DNA of 64,000 nucleotides, taken from Tenggerimyces flavus. Its GTDB lineage: Bacteria > Actinomycetota > Actinomycetes > Propionibacteriales > Actinopolymorphaceae. Position 1 is the first letter of the stretch; the number at the start of each line of letters is the position of its first letter. The notes beneath the pieces are model-generated. The model saw only the letters and a program-made list of their open reading frames with translations, was not told where the DNA came from and did not search any database. The stretch spans positions 5,518,001 to 5,582,000 of the forward strand of contig NZ_JAFBCM010000001.1 in NCBI RefSeq assembly GCF_016907715.1, written 5' to 3'. The translations under genes were made by a program, and so were the position numbers. Below are positions 9,142 to 16,826 of the stretch, in pieces.

Positions 9142-11301
9142 TCAGCCCACGGGGACGCGCTTCCGAGGTGGGGTCGAGCCGGTCGAGTCTCCGTCCTCCT
9201 CGTCGTCCACGCCGTGCGGGGCGACGTGCGGGAGGAGGCGGTCCAGCCAGTTCGGCAGCCACCAGTTCGCCCGGCCGAGGATCGCCATCGTCGCGGGAAC
9301 GAGGATCAGCCGCACGATCGTCGCGTCGACCGCCACCGCGACGGCCATGCCGAGGCCGAGCATCTTGATCACCAGGTTCGTGTCGAGCGCGAACCCGACG
9401 AACACCGCCACCATGATCAGCGCCGCGCTGGTGATCACGCGACCGGTCGCGGCGAGTCCGTCCACGACACTCCCCCGCCCGTCGCCGGTCGCGAGGAAGC
9501 GCTCCCGGATCCGCGACAGCAGGAACACCTCGTAGTCCATCGACAGCCCGAACAGCAATGCGAACATCAGGATCGGCACCCAGCTCGACACCGGCACCGC
9601 GTGCGGGATGCCGAACAGCGAGACTCCCCAACCCCACTGGAAGATCGCGACCAGCACGCCGTACGCCGCGCCGATCGAGAGCAGGTTCATCACCGCGGCC
9701 TTCAGCGCCACGACCGGCGACCGGAACACCACCAGCAGCAGGACGAGCGCGGTCGCGACGACGAGCCCGATGATCACCCAGAGCCGTTCCTCGATCCGGT
9801 CGGCGATGTCGGTCTGGGACGCGACCAGCCCGACCACCTCGCCACCCGACGGCAGCACGTCGTCGCGCAGCCGGTGCACCAGCTCGGCGGACAGTTCGTC
9901 CTGCGGCCCGGTGTCCGGAACGACGGTGAACAACGCCGCGTCGCGATCCGGAGAGAACAACGGACCAGTGACCATGTCCACGCCAGAGGTGTCGGAAAGC
10001 CTTGCCTGCAAGGAAGGCAGCTCGTTCGCCGCCACCTTGTCGAGGTCGACGAGCACTGTCAACGGGCCGTTGGCACCCTCGCCGTACTCGGCCGCGACCA
10101 GGTCGTACGCGCGCCGTACGGTGTTGGACTCGGGCTCGCTGCCTGCGTCGTTCGGCCAGGTGCGCATCGCCAGCAACGGTGCCGCCAACGCGACCAGGAA
10201 GAGCAGCGCGGCGAGTCCCCACGGCAGCGGGTTCCGGCCCACCCGCCGGGCCCAGCGCGCGGTCCACGGCTGCTTGACCGCGGCCGGGACGACCTCGCCG
10301 GCGGCGAGCGCGGCGCGTTCCTTCTTGCCCAGCACGCGATGTCCCGCCAGGCCGAGGAACGCCGGCAGCAGCGAGACCGCGGCGACGACGGTGATCGCCA
10401 CGACCATCGCGCAGGCGAAGCCCATCGTCGCGAAGTACGGGATGCCGACGAACGCGAGCCCGCAGATCGACAGCAGCACGGTGAAGCCGGCGAACACCAC
10501 CGACTGCCCGGCGGTCGCGTTCGCGCGCCCGGCAGCCGCCACGACCGAACGGCCGGCGCGCAGTTCCTCGCGGAACCGCGTCGCGATGAAGAGCGCGTAG
10601 TCGATGCCGAGCCCGATCCCGACCATCGTCGCCGCGGTCGGCGTCGTCGTACTCACGTCGGTGAACGCCGCCATCAGCGAAACGCCGGCGAGACCGATGC
10701 CGAGCCCGAATGCCGCGACCAGCAAGGGAAGTCCGGCAGCGACGATCGAGCCGAACGCGAGCAGCAGGATGACCAGCGCCGCGGTGACGCCGATGGCCTC
10801 GGCCGTCCCGTTCGGTACGGAGATGTCCTCGGGCACCTCGCCGCCGAGCTCGACCTGGAAACCCGCGCGTTCGGTGGCGGCTGTCGCGTCCTCGAGCGCG
10901 GTGACGGGCTCGACGAGGTCGGTGACCGGCTCGTCGTACTGCACGGTGAGGATCGCGGTGTCGCCATCGTCGCTCGGTTGCGGCGCGGAGACCTCGGTGA
11001 CGTGGTCGACCGTGAGCAGCTCTTTGCGCAGCCGGGTGAGCTCGGCCGCGGGGACGGGATCGCCCTCGCGGTCGTGCACGACGACGCGGGCCGAGGTTCC
11101 CCCGTACGCGGGGAAGCGCTGCTCCAGCAGGTCGATGCCGGCCTGCGAGCGCGCGCCGGGTAGCTCGTAGACGTTGTGCATCGCGCCGCCGAGCGTGACG
11201 GCCGCCGCGACGGCGGCGGCGAGGACGACGAGCCAGGCCGCGAGCGTGCGCCACGGATGGCGGGCGGCCGACGTTCCGAGCATGGCGAGCAGCCTGGACA
11301 T
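9142..11301 (-). CDS. MMPL-family (RND superfamily) membrane transporter
   Basis: The 719-aa protein has the twin-half RND layout: a helix near 12-38, a large extracytoplasmic domain, a helix bundle, then the same again. Each half carries the expected transmembrane Asp motif: GIGLGIDYALFIATRFREEL in the first half and FGLSMDYEVFLLSRIRERF in the second. MMPL proteins export lipids, siderophores or hydrophobic drugs with proton motive force (family knowledge); the cargo here is unknown. ATG start at 11301 is preceded by GGGAGGGAAC. Immediately upstream lies a MmyB-type regulator on the same strand with a 73-base gap, so the two may form a unit. The C-terminus ends in a charged tail. Confidence 0.9.
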   Translation of the reverse strand: MSRLLAMLGTSAARHPWRTLAAWLVVLAAAVAAAVTLGGAMHNVYELPGARSQAGIDLLEQRFPAYGGTSARVVVHDREGDPVPAAELTRLRKELLTVDHVTEVSAPQPSDDGDTAILTVQYDEPVTDLVEPVTALEDATAATERAGFQVELGGEVPEDISVPNGTAEAIGVTAALVILLLAFGSIVAAGLPLLVAAFGLGIGLAGVSLMAAFTDVSTTTPTAATMVGIGLGIDYALFIATRFREELRAGRSVVAAAGRANATAGQSVVFAGFTVLLSICGLAFVGIPYFATMGFACAMVVAITVVAAVSLLPAFLGLAGHRVLGKKERAALAAGEVVPAAVKQPWTARWARRVGRNPLPWGLAALLFLVALAAPLLAMRTWPNDAGSEPESNTVRRAYDLVAAEYGEGANGPLTVLVDLDKVAANELPSLQARLSDTSGVDMVTGPLFSPDRDAALFTVVPDTGPQDELSAELVHRLRDDVLPSGGEVVGLVASQTDIADRIEERLWVIIGLVVATALVLLLVVFRSPVVALKAAVMNLLSIGAAYGVLVAIFQWGWGVSLFGIPHAVPVSSWVPILMFALLFGLSMDYEVFLLSRIRERFLATGDGRGSVVDGLAATGRVITSAALIMVAVFVGFALDTNLVIKMLGLGMAVAVAVDATIVRLILVPATMAILGRANWWLPNWLDRLLPHVAPHGVDDEEDGDSTGSTPPRKRVPVG

Positions 11302-11316
11302 GGCTGACGTTCCCTC

Positions 11317-11343
11317 CCACAGCGTGATTCCCGTGTGCTGTGG
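11317..11343. promoter_or_regulatory. 7-bp inverted repeat upstream of the MMPL gene
   Basis: CCACAGC (11317-11323) and GCTGTGG (11337-11343) form a dyad with a 13-base gap, ending about 15 bases before the MMPL start. It could be an operator, for example for the neighbouring MmyB-type regulator, or a small 5' hairpin. Confidence 0.35.
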
Positions 11344-11374
11344 TCGAGCTTGGCAACGCCGACTTTCAGCTGAC

Positions 11375-12244
11375 TTAAGGAGTGCTCTCGCGGTCAGGCG
11401 GGGACGCCGCGGACGGGGTCGAGGCGAGGTCGAGCAGCACCATCGCGTCGTGGTCGGGCGTGCCTGGGTCGGCCAGGTACGCGACCATCCGCAGCCCGTC
11501 GGTGCCGGTGAGCTGGAGCGACTCGTACGCGAGGGTCATCCGCCCCACGACCGGGTGCTGGAACTTCTTCTCCCCCGCGGTGCGCGGCCGGACGTCGTAC
11601 TGACTCCACAGCTGGGCGAACTCCTCGCTCTTCATCACCAGCTCGCCCACCAGTGCGGTGAGGTCGGGCGCGTCGGGCTCGGCACCGGCCAACGCGCGCA
11701 TCCCCGCGACGCTGCCGGTGACGAGGTCCTCCCAGTTCACCCAGAGCGTCCGCGCGTGGGGGTGCAGGAACACGTACCGGATCAGGTTGCGGCGTTCCCT
11801 GGGCCATTCCTCGATGCCGGGGAAGAGTGCGATCCCGCCCGGGTTCCAGGCCAGCAGGTCGTTGATCTTGTTGACGACGTACGCGGGGTTCGGCCGCACC
11901 GACTCGAGCAGCAGCATCGTGCTCGGCCGGACGGTGCGCGAGGACCAGTGGTGCTTGGGCGCCGGGCCGCGGGTGGCCGCGTCGGCCAGCGCGCGGAGGT
12001 GCTCGGCCTCCGGGCCGTCGAGGCGGAGGACCCGTGCCAACGCCCCCAGCACGGCGTCGCTCGGATGCGTCTCCTTGCCGCGCTCCAGGCGGGTGTAGTA
12101 GTCGATGCTCACGCCTGCCAGCGTCGCCAGCTCCTCGCGCCGGAGCCCGGGAGTACGACGTACGCCAGGCCCGGCCGGCAGCCCGACGTCGGCCGGCCGC
12201 ACGCGTTCGCGCCGGGTCCGGAGGAACCTGCCCAACTCGCTCAT
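11375..12244 (-). CDS. XRE-type HTH regulator with MmyB-like ligand-binding domain
   Basis: 289 aa from the ATG at 12244. The N-terminus holds an XRE HTH (about 5-75) with the typical GLRREELATLAGVSIDYYTR helix pair and RLERGKETHPSDAVLGALAR. A MmyB-type domain (about 105-270) follows, with NDLLAWNPGGIALFP and the RNLIRYVFLHPHARTLW segment that binds fatty-acid-like ligands in related proteins. Such regulators usually repress a divergent transporter gene. Here a 14-helix antiporter gene starts 104 bases away on the other strand, which makes it the probable target; the MMPL gene downstream is a second candidate. In-frame sequence continues upstream to 12367 but overlaps the intergenic promoter and the antiporter gene, so it is rejected. 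Confidence 0.88.
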   Translation of the reverse strand: MSELGRFLRTRRERVRPADVGLPAGPGVRRTPGLRREELATLAGVSIDYYTRLERGKETHPSDAVLGALARVLRLDGPEAEHLRALADAATRGPAPKHHWSSRTVRPSTMLLLESVRPNPAYVVNKINDLLAWNPGGIALFPGIEEWPRERRNLIRYVFLHPHARTLWVNWEDLVTGSVAGMRALAGAEPDAPDLTALVGELVMKSEEFAQLWSQYDVRPRTAGEKKFQHPVVGRMTLAYESLQLTGTDGLRMVAYLADPGTPDHDAMVLLDLASTPSAASPPDRESTP

Positions 12245-12298
12245 CACCTCCCAGTGTGCCCACGCCGCTCGCGAACCTGGGGGGCCGTGTCGCACCCC

Positions 12299-12316
12299 GG
12301 CAGAACGCGTCCTGCC
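12299..12316. promoter_or_regulatory. 18-bp near-palindrome between regulator and antiporter genes
   Basis: GGCAGAACGCGTCCTGCC is symmetric around ACGCGT except for one base in each half. It lies 33 bases before the antiporter start, in the divergent promoter region. It is a plausible operator for the MmyB-type regulator. Confidence 0.35.
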
Positions 12317-12348
12317 TCGCGCGCCCGCCGGCCAGCAGGGTGAACGGC

Positions 12349-13719
12349 ATGACGACGCACGCCCCACGGACCGCGACTTCCGGGAGGGCGGCGGCCGGAG
12401 CGGCGCTGCCGGTCGCCTCGCTCGGGTTCCTCCTGATCATCCTCGACACCTCCGCGGTCAACGTCGGGCTGAACGCGATGGGCGCCGACCTCGGTGGCGG
12501 GATGTCGAGCCTGCAGTGGGTCGTGGACGGCTACACGCTGCTGTTCGGCGCGCTGTTGCTGTCCGCTGGTGCGTGGTCGGACCGGATCGGCGCGCGCCGG
12601 GCGCTCGGCATCGGCCTGGCCGCGTTCACGCTCGCCTCCGTCGCGTGCGGGCTGGCGCCGACCATGCCCGCGCTGATCGGGGCGCGAGTCGTCCAGGGTG
12701 CCGCGGCGGCCGCCCTGCTCCCGTCGTCGCTCGCGCTGGTCCGGCAGGCGTACGACGACGCCAGCAGCCGCGCTCGGGCGATCGGGATCTGGACGGCGAG
12801 CGGCGCGGGCGGGATCGCTCTCGGGCCGGTGCTCGGCGGGCTGCTCACGACCGCCTGGAGCTGGCGCGCGATCTTCCTCGTGAACGTGCCGGTGGGGATC
12901 ATCGGCCTGCTGCTGCTCGCCCGGACGCGTCCCTCGCCGCGGCGGCCCGCTCCGGTCGACCTGCCCGGGCAGGTGCTGGCGGTGGTCGCGCTGCTGGCAC
13001 TCACGTTCGGCGTGATCGAGGGCAGCCGGGACGGGATCCTGGCTCCCCCGGTCCTGCTGTCCGCGCTGGTCACGGTGCTCGCCGCCGCGGCGTTCTTCGC
13101 CGTCGAGGCGCGGGTCCGGCGGCCGATGCTTCCAGTCGCGCTGTTCCGTTCCGGCGCGGCGGTCACGGTGCTGCTCGCCGGGTTCGCGAACAACGCCGCG
13201 TACTACGGCGTCGTGTTCGTGCTCAGCCTGTACGCGCAACGCGAGCTCGGCCAGTCGGCGTTGTCCACCGGGCTGATGTTCGTACCGATGAGCCTGGTCG
13301 TCGTCGCGGTGAACCTGCTCGCCCCGCGGATCGCCGCCCGGATCGGAACGTGGCGGACGATCGTCGCCGGCCAGCTGACGATGGCGGCGGGCATGCTCGG
13401 GTTGCTGCTGATCGGCGGACCGCGACCGATGCAGCTCGCGTCCCTGCTGTTGCTCCCCCTCGGGCTGGGTGCGTCGACAGCCGTTCCGCTGCTCACGGCC
13501 GTCCTGCTGGACAGCGTGGCGCCGGAGCACGCCGGGATCGCGGCCGGCGCGTTCAACGCGGCGCGGCAGCTCGGTGGCGGGCTCGCGATCGCGGTTTTCG
13601 GTTCGCTCGCGGTCGGCCTGCGCTCGTTCCACGCCGGCTTCGTGGCGAGCGTGCTCCTAGGGGCGGGCGGTCTGCTGGTCGCGGTCACCGTGACGCTGCT
13701 CGGTCGACACCGGTCGTGA
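12349..13719 (+). CDS. MFS multidrug transporter, DHA2 (EmrB/QacA-like) family
   Basis: 456 aa from the ATG at 12349, which follows an AGGGTGAACGGC stretch. The chain has about 14 hydrophobic helices. Motif-like segments of DHA2 transporters are visible: LDTSAVNVGLNAMGADLG in helix 1, the loop WSDRIGARRALGIG (motif A) and ASGAGGIALGPVLGGLL (motif C, typical of antiporters). Drug/proton antiport at the inner membrane is the expected role; the substrate is unknown. It is divergent from a MmyB-type regulator gene with a short shared promoter. Reading in frame extends upstream to 12034 but only antisense to that regulator, so it is not used. Confidence 0.9.
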   Translation: MTTHAPRTATSGRAAAGAALPVASLGFLLIILDTSAVNVGLNAMGADLGGGMSSLQWVVDGYTLLFGALLLSAGAWSDRIGARRALGIGLAAFTLASVACGLAPTMPALIGARVVQGAAAAALLPSSLALVRQAYDDASSRARAIGIWTASGAGGIALGPVLGGLLTTAWSWRAIFLVNVPVGIIGLLLLARTRPSPRRPAPVDLPGQVLAVVALLALTFGVIEGSRDGILAPPVLLSALVTVLAAAAFFAVEARVRRPMLPVALFRSGAAVTVLLAGFANNAAYYGVVFVLSLYAQRELGQSALSTGLMFVPMSLVVVAVNLLAPRIAARIGTWRTIVAGQLTMAAGMLGLLLIGGPRPMQLASLLLLPLGLGASTAVPLLTAVLLDSVAPEHAGIAAGAFNAARQLGGGLAIAVFGSLAVGLRSFHAGFVASVLLGAGGLLVAVTVTLLGRHRS

Positions 13720-13783
13720 GGATCAGGCCGTGGGTTGGGCGTTTTGAGGCATCCGCCGGGCTGGCGGCCTCTATGGTGTCCGC

Positions 13784-14449
13784 GTGAGCCTCCGGCTGCC
13801 GCTGTTTCCGCTCGGCACCGTGCTCTGCCCGGGCTGCGCGATGCCGCTGCACGTGTTCGAGGAGCGCTACCGACGACTGGTCGAGGACCTGCTCGCCGGG
13901 CCGAAGGACGCGCGTGAGTTCGGGGTGCTGACGATCCGGCGCGGCTTCGAGGTCGGCGAGGGCGCGGCGCTGGACTACTTCGACATCGGCTGCTCGGCGG
14001 TCGTCGACGACGTGACGAAGTACGAGGACGGCCGGTACGACCTGGTGACGCACGGGCATCGCCGGTTCACCCTCGCCGACCTCGACACCACCGGGCCGTA
14101 CCTCGTCGCGTACGTCGACCTGGTCGACGAGCCGATCGGCGACGACGCGGAGGAGGCGGCGTCGGTCGCGCGGCTGGTGTTCGCGCGCTACCAGCACGTG
14201 CTGATCCAGCTGCGCGACCTGCGCGTCGTGGTGGGTGACCTGCCGGACGATCCGGTGCAGCTGTCGTACGTCCTCAGCGCGGCCGTGGTGTCGCCGACGT
14301 TCGTTCGCCAACGCCTGTTGGAGATTCCAGACGCGACCGCGCGGCTGATCGCGGTCGCCGGGCTGATGCGGAACGAGCTTCTCGCGATGCGCGCGGTGCC
14401 TTCGTTGCCGGCGACGGAGGTCACCAGGTTCGGATATACGCCGAACTAG
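13784..14449 (+). CDS. LON substrate-binding domain protein
   Basis: 221 aa. The chain begins LRLPLFPLGTVLCPGCAMPLHVFEERYR, the signature start of the N-terminal Lon substrate-binding (LAN/PUA-like) domain. No AAA or protease domain follows, so this is the stand-alone form common in actinobacteria, whose function is unknown. GTG start at 13784. A TATGGT hexamer lies 7 bases upstream and no clear ribosome site is seen, so the mRNA may be leaderless. The next gene on the same strand begins 68 bases later. Confidence 0.85.
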   Translation: MSLRLPLFPLGTVLCPGCAMPLHVFEERYRRLVEDLLAGPKDAREFGVLTIRRGFEVGEGAALDYFDIGCSAVVDDVTKYEDGRYDLVTHGHRRFTLADLDTTGPYLVAYVDLVDEPIGDDAEEAASVARLVFARYQHVLIQLRDLRVVVGDLPDDPVQLSYVLSAAVVSPTFVRQRLLEIPDATARLIAVAGLMRNELLAMRAVPSLPATEVTRFGYTPN

Positions 14450-14517
14450 CCACATTGTTGAACGAGTCGTGACCTGACGGACTCGCGCGGGCACGTCCGG
14501 TTTGCCAGAATTCACCC

Positions 14518-16134
14518 GTGAACACGCAGGGATCGGTTCCGCCGCAAGGCCCGCCTGGCGCTCGGCCGTCCGGTTCAGGGCAACAGCCGATGGGTCCATG
14601 GGGGCCGTGGCCGCAGCAGCCACCCCAGCCGCCCGGTCCATCGCAGCCGCCACCGCGGCACGGCAACAAGCGCATCCTGCTCGTGGTCGGCGCGGTCGTG
14701 GTGGCGCTCGGGCTGGTGGTCGCCGGCGGCATCGGCGTGTACGTCGGCTTCGTGGATCGGATGATGAAGGGCATCCAGCCGATCAGCGCCGATCCGCTCG
14801 ACAACGACCCCGCGAAGGACTGGCAGCCCGGGCCGGGCGCGGTGCTGAACGGCAAGGTCGCCTGGTCGGACACGTTCGTCGAGAACGACCCGTTCGACGC
14901 CCATCCGATCGGGTACTGGCTGACCGACTCGACGTTCGTCCGCGGCTCGCACAGCCGGCTCGTCGCGTACCAACGCAAGTCCGGCCAGAAGGTCTGGCAG
15001 CTGGACGCCCCGAAGGACCGCAAGTTCTGCGGGATGACGACCAGCACCGACGGCCGGACGGGCGCGCTCGCCCTCGACGTCGAGTCGACCAAGCGGTCGG
15101 AGCTCACCAAGCTTCCCGAACGTGTCTGCAAGGACGTCCAGCTGGTCGATCTGTCGAGTGGCCAGGCGCGCTGGACCACGAACTTCCCGGCGAAGACGGC
15201 GACCGGCACGCCGAGCTCCGCGGTCCTGGAGCTGGTCGGGAACGTCGTGATCTTCCAGAGTGACGCCGACGGGTTCGGCGTCGAGGTGACGACCGGCAAG
15301 CGGCTCTGGTCGACCCAGAAGCTCAAGCGCGGCGAGTACGACTGCACGCCGCAGGACCTGATGCCGGACCCGACCGCGGGTCACTTCGTCGGGCTGTGGC
15401 GATGCGGCTTCGGCGCCGCGACGACGATGTTCACCGGGATCGTCGCGCCGGCCTCCGGGCGGATCGGCCAGGTCGCGGACCTGCCCAAGGGCAGCATCGA
15501 CCCGAGCTGGGCCGGTGGCATCGGCATCGCCTCGACCGAGCCCACGGTGGTCGTCATCCCATCCACCTCCGGCACGGACACGGAGGGCAAGGGTCGCATC
15601 GTCGTGCTCGACGCCGCGGGGAAGCCGACCTTGTCCATCCCGCAGACCGGCTCGTACGGCACGCTCGACCTGACGGCCACGGGATCGTCGACCGACGTCG
15701 CGGTCCCCGATGCCGGGCGGGACCGGTTCCGCATGGCGGTGGTCGACGGGCGGACGCTGTACGCGACGACGGTGCTCGGCGTCTCCCAGTCTGGCCAGGA
15801 GAACGTCGTGGTGGCGTTCGACCTCGCCACCGGTAAACCGCGGTGGACCGGGAAGGCCGGGAACGGCGACACCGTGAAGGTCGTCGGCGCGGACAAGGAC
15901 GGCGCGATCGCGATGTCGGCGGGCACGTACCAGGATCCGCCGCAGGTGCTGCGCTACGCGGCGGCCGACGGGAAGCGGGCCGAGCTCGGGCCGCCGTACC
16001 CGCGGGACTACATCTCGACGCCGATCCTCACCTGGATGATCTGGGCGGACAACCAGGTGATCATGGTGCCGTGGAAGGAGCTGCCGTCGGTGATCGGCGC
16101 CCCTCCCCCGTCGTCGGTGTGGGCGTTCGGGTAG
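14518..16134 (+). CDS. Membrane-anchored beta-propeller (PQQ-like repeat) protein
   Basis: 538 aa. Residues 1-50 are a Pro/Gly/Gln-rich disordered stretch with WGPWPQQPPQPPGP. One transmembrane helix follows (about 53-78, ILLVVGAVVVALGLVVAGGI), and the rest is predicted extracytoplasmic. The large domain has recurrent blade motifs such as GQARWTTNFP, TGKRLWST, TGKPRWTGKAG and VVAFDLAT, typical of PQQ/BamB-like propellers. Three cysteines near 163, 203 and 281 could form disulfides. No function is known; a cell-surface scaffold is a guess. GTG start at 14518. The same proline-rich-tail plus single-helix layout is seen in the DUF3352 gene at 16827. Confidence 0.75.
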   Translation: MNTQGSVPPQGPPGARPSGSGQQPMGPWGPWPQQPPQPPGPSQPPPRHGNKRILLVVGAVVVALGLVVAGGIGVYVGFVDRMMKGIQPISADPLDNDPAKDWQPGPGAVLNGKVAWSDTFVENDPFDAHPIGYWLTDSTFVRGSHSRLVAYQRKSGQKVWQLDAPKDRKFCGMTTSTDGRTGALALDVESTKRSELTKLPERVCKDVQLVDLSSGQARWTTNFPAKTATGTPSSAVLELVGNVVIFQSDADGFGVEVTTGKRLWSTQKLKRGEYDCTPQDLMPDPTAGHFVGLWRCGFGAATTMFTGIVAPASGRIGQVADLPKGSIDPSWAGGIGIASTEPTVVVIPSTSGTDTEGKGRIVVLDAAGKPTLSIPQTGSYGTLDLTATGSSTDVAVPDAGRDRFRMAVVDGRTLYATTVLGVSQSGQENVVVAFDLATGKPRWTGKAGNGDTVKVVGADKDGAIAMSAGTYQDPPQVLRYAAADGKRAELGPPYPRDYISTPILTWMIWADNQVIMVPWKELPSVIGAPPPSSVWAFG

Positions 16135-16144
16135 ATGTGGAGTC

Positions 16145-16645
16145 GTGGCGAAGAGTCGTAACACGCAAGGCACGCCGGCGGTCCTCGCGCTGCAGCGCGC
16201 GGGGGTGACGCACACCGTGCATCCGTACGAGGTCGCGAGCGACGGCTCGCGGCACGCGTACGGCCTCGAGGCGGCCGCCGCGCTCGGGGTGCCGCCGGAG
16301 CAGATCTTCAAGACCCTGTTGGCCTCCTGCGACGACCGGCTCGCGGTGGCGGTCGTCCCGGTGAGCGCGTCGCTGGACCTGAAGGCGTTCGCCTCGGCAC
16401 TCGGCGCGAAGCGGGCGGTGATGGCGGAGTCTTCCGATGCCGAGCGGTCGACGGGCTACGTGGTGGGCGGGATCAGCCCACTGGGACAGCGCAAACGGCT
16501 CCCGACCGTCGTCGACGCGAGCGCGTTGTCGCTGGCGACGATGTACGTGTCGGCGGGCAGGCGCGGCCTGCAGGTGGAGCTGACGCCGGCCGACCTCGTC
16601 CGCCTCACCGACGCCAAGACCGCCGAGATCGCCCGCCCCGCCTGA
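16145..16645 (+). CDS. ybaK: Cys-tRNA(Pro)/aminoacyl-tRNA deacylase, YbaK/EbsC family
   Basis: 166 aa. The fold markers are clear: TPAVLALQRAGVTHTVHPYE, the catalytic-lysine strand QIFKTLLA (about 55-62), AVVPVSASLDLKAFASALGAKRAVMA and the GYVVGGISPLGQRKRLPTVVD segment. YbaK enzymes hydrolyse Cys mis-attached to tRNA-Pro, a trans-editing quality control. GTG start, 10 bases after the preceding stop; a weak GTGG sequence precedes it, so coupling with the propeller gene is possible. It ends in a convergent region with strong hairpins. Confidence 0.92.
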   Translation: MAKSRNTQGTPAVLALQRAGVTHTVHPYEVASDGSRHAYGLEAAAALGVPPEQIFKTLLASCDDRLAVAVVPVSASLDLKAFASALGAKRAVMAESSDAERSTGYVVGGISPLGQRKRLPTVVDASALSLATMYVSAGRRGLQVELTPADLVRLTDAKTAEIARPA

Positions 16646-16652
16646 CCCCCGT

Positions 16653-16753
16653 CCACAGCCCGACCGCACTTCACCCACCCAGCCGGGGTTGTGCAACCTA
16701 GCAACGGGCCTGCGAACCCCGGTCCGGTGGGTGAAAGTCGGGACGAGCTGTGG
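16653..16753. terminator. Long imperfect inverted repeat between convergent genes
   Basis: About 40 bases on the left (16653-16691) pair imperfectly with 16712-16753. The matched core segments are CCACAGC/GCTGTGG, CACCCACC/GGTGGGTG and CCGGGGTT/AACCCCGG. The apex contains GGTTG-TG-CAACC. Its site between ybaK and the DUF3352 gene fits a bidirectional terminator. Confidence 0.55.
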
Positions 16754-16769
16754 GCGGTGGGGCATGAAG

Positions 16770-16802
16770 AGGCCCGCCTCTCCGTGGTGGAGGGGCGGGC
16801 CT
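16770..16802. terminator. Bidirectional hairpin terminator
   Basis: AGGCCCGCCTCTCC (16770-16783) pairs with GGAGGGGCGGGCCT (16789-16802) around a 5-base loop, with one G-T pair. It ends 25 bases before the convergent DUF3352 stop. Confidence 0.7.
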
Positions 16803-16826
16803 GTTCGCTGTACTGGTGTTGCTCGG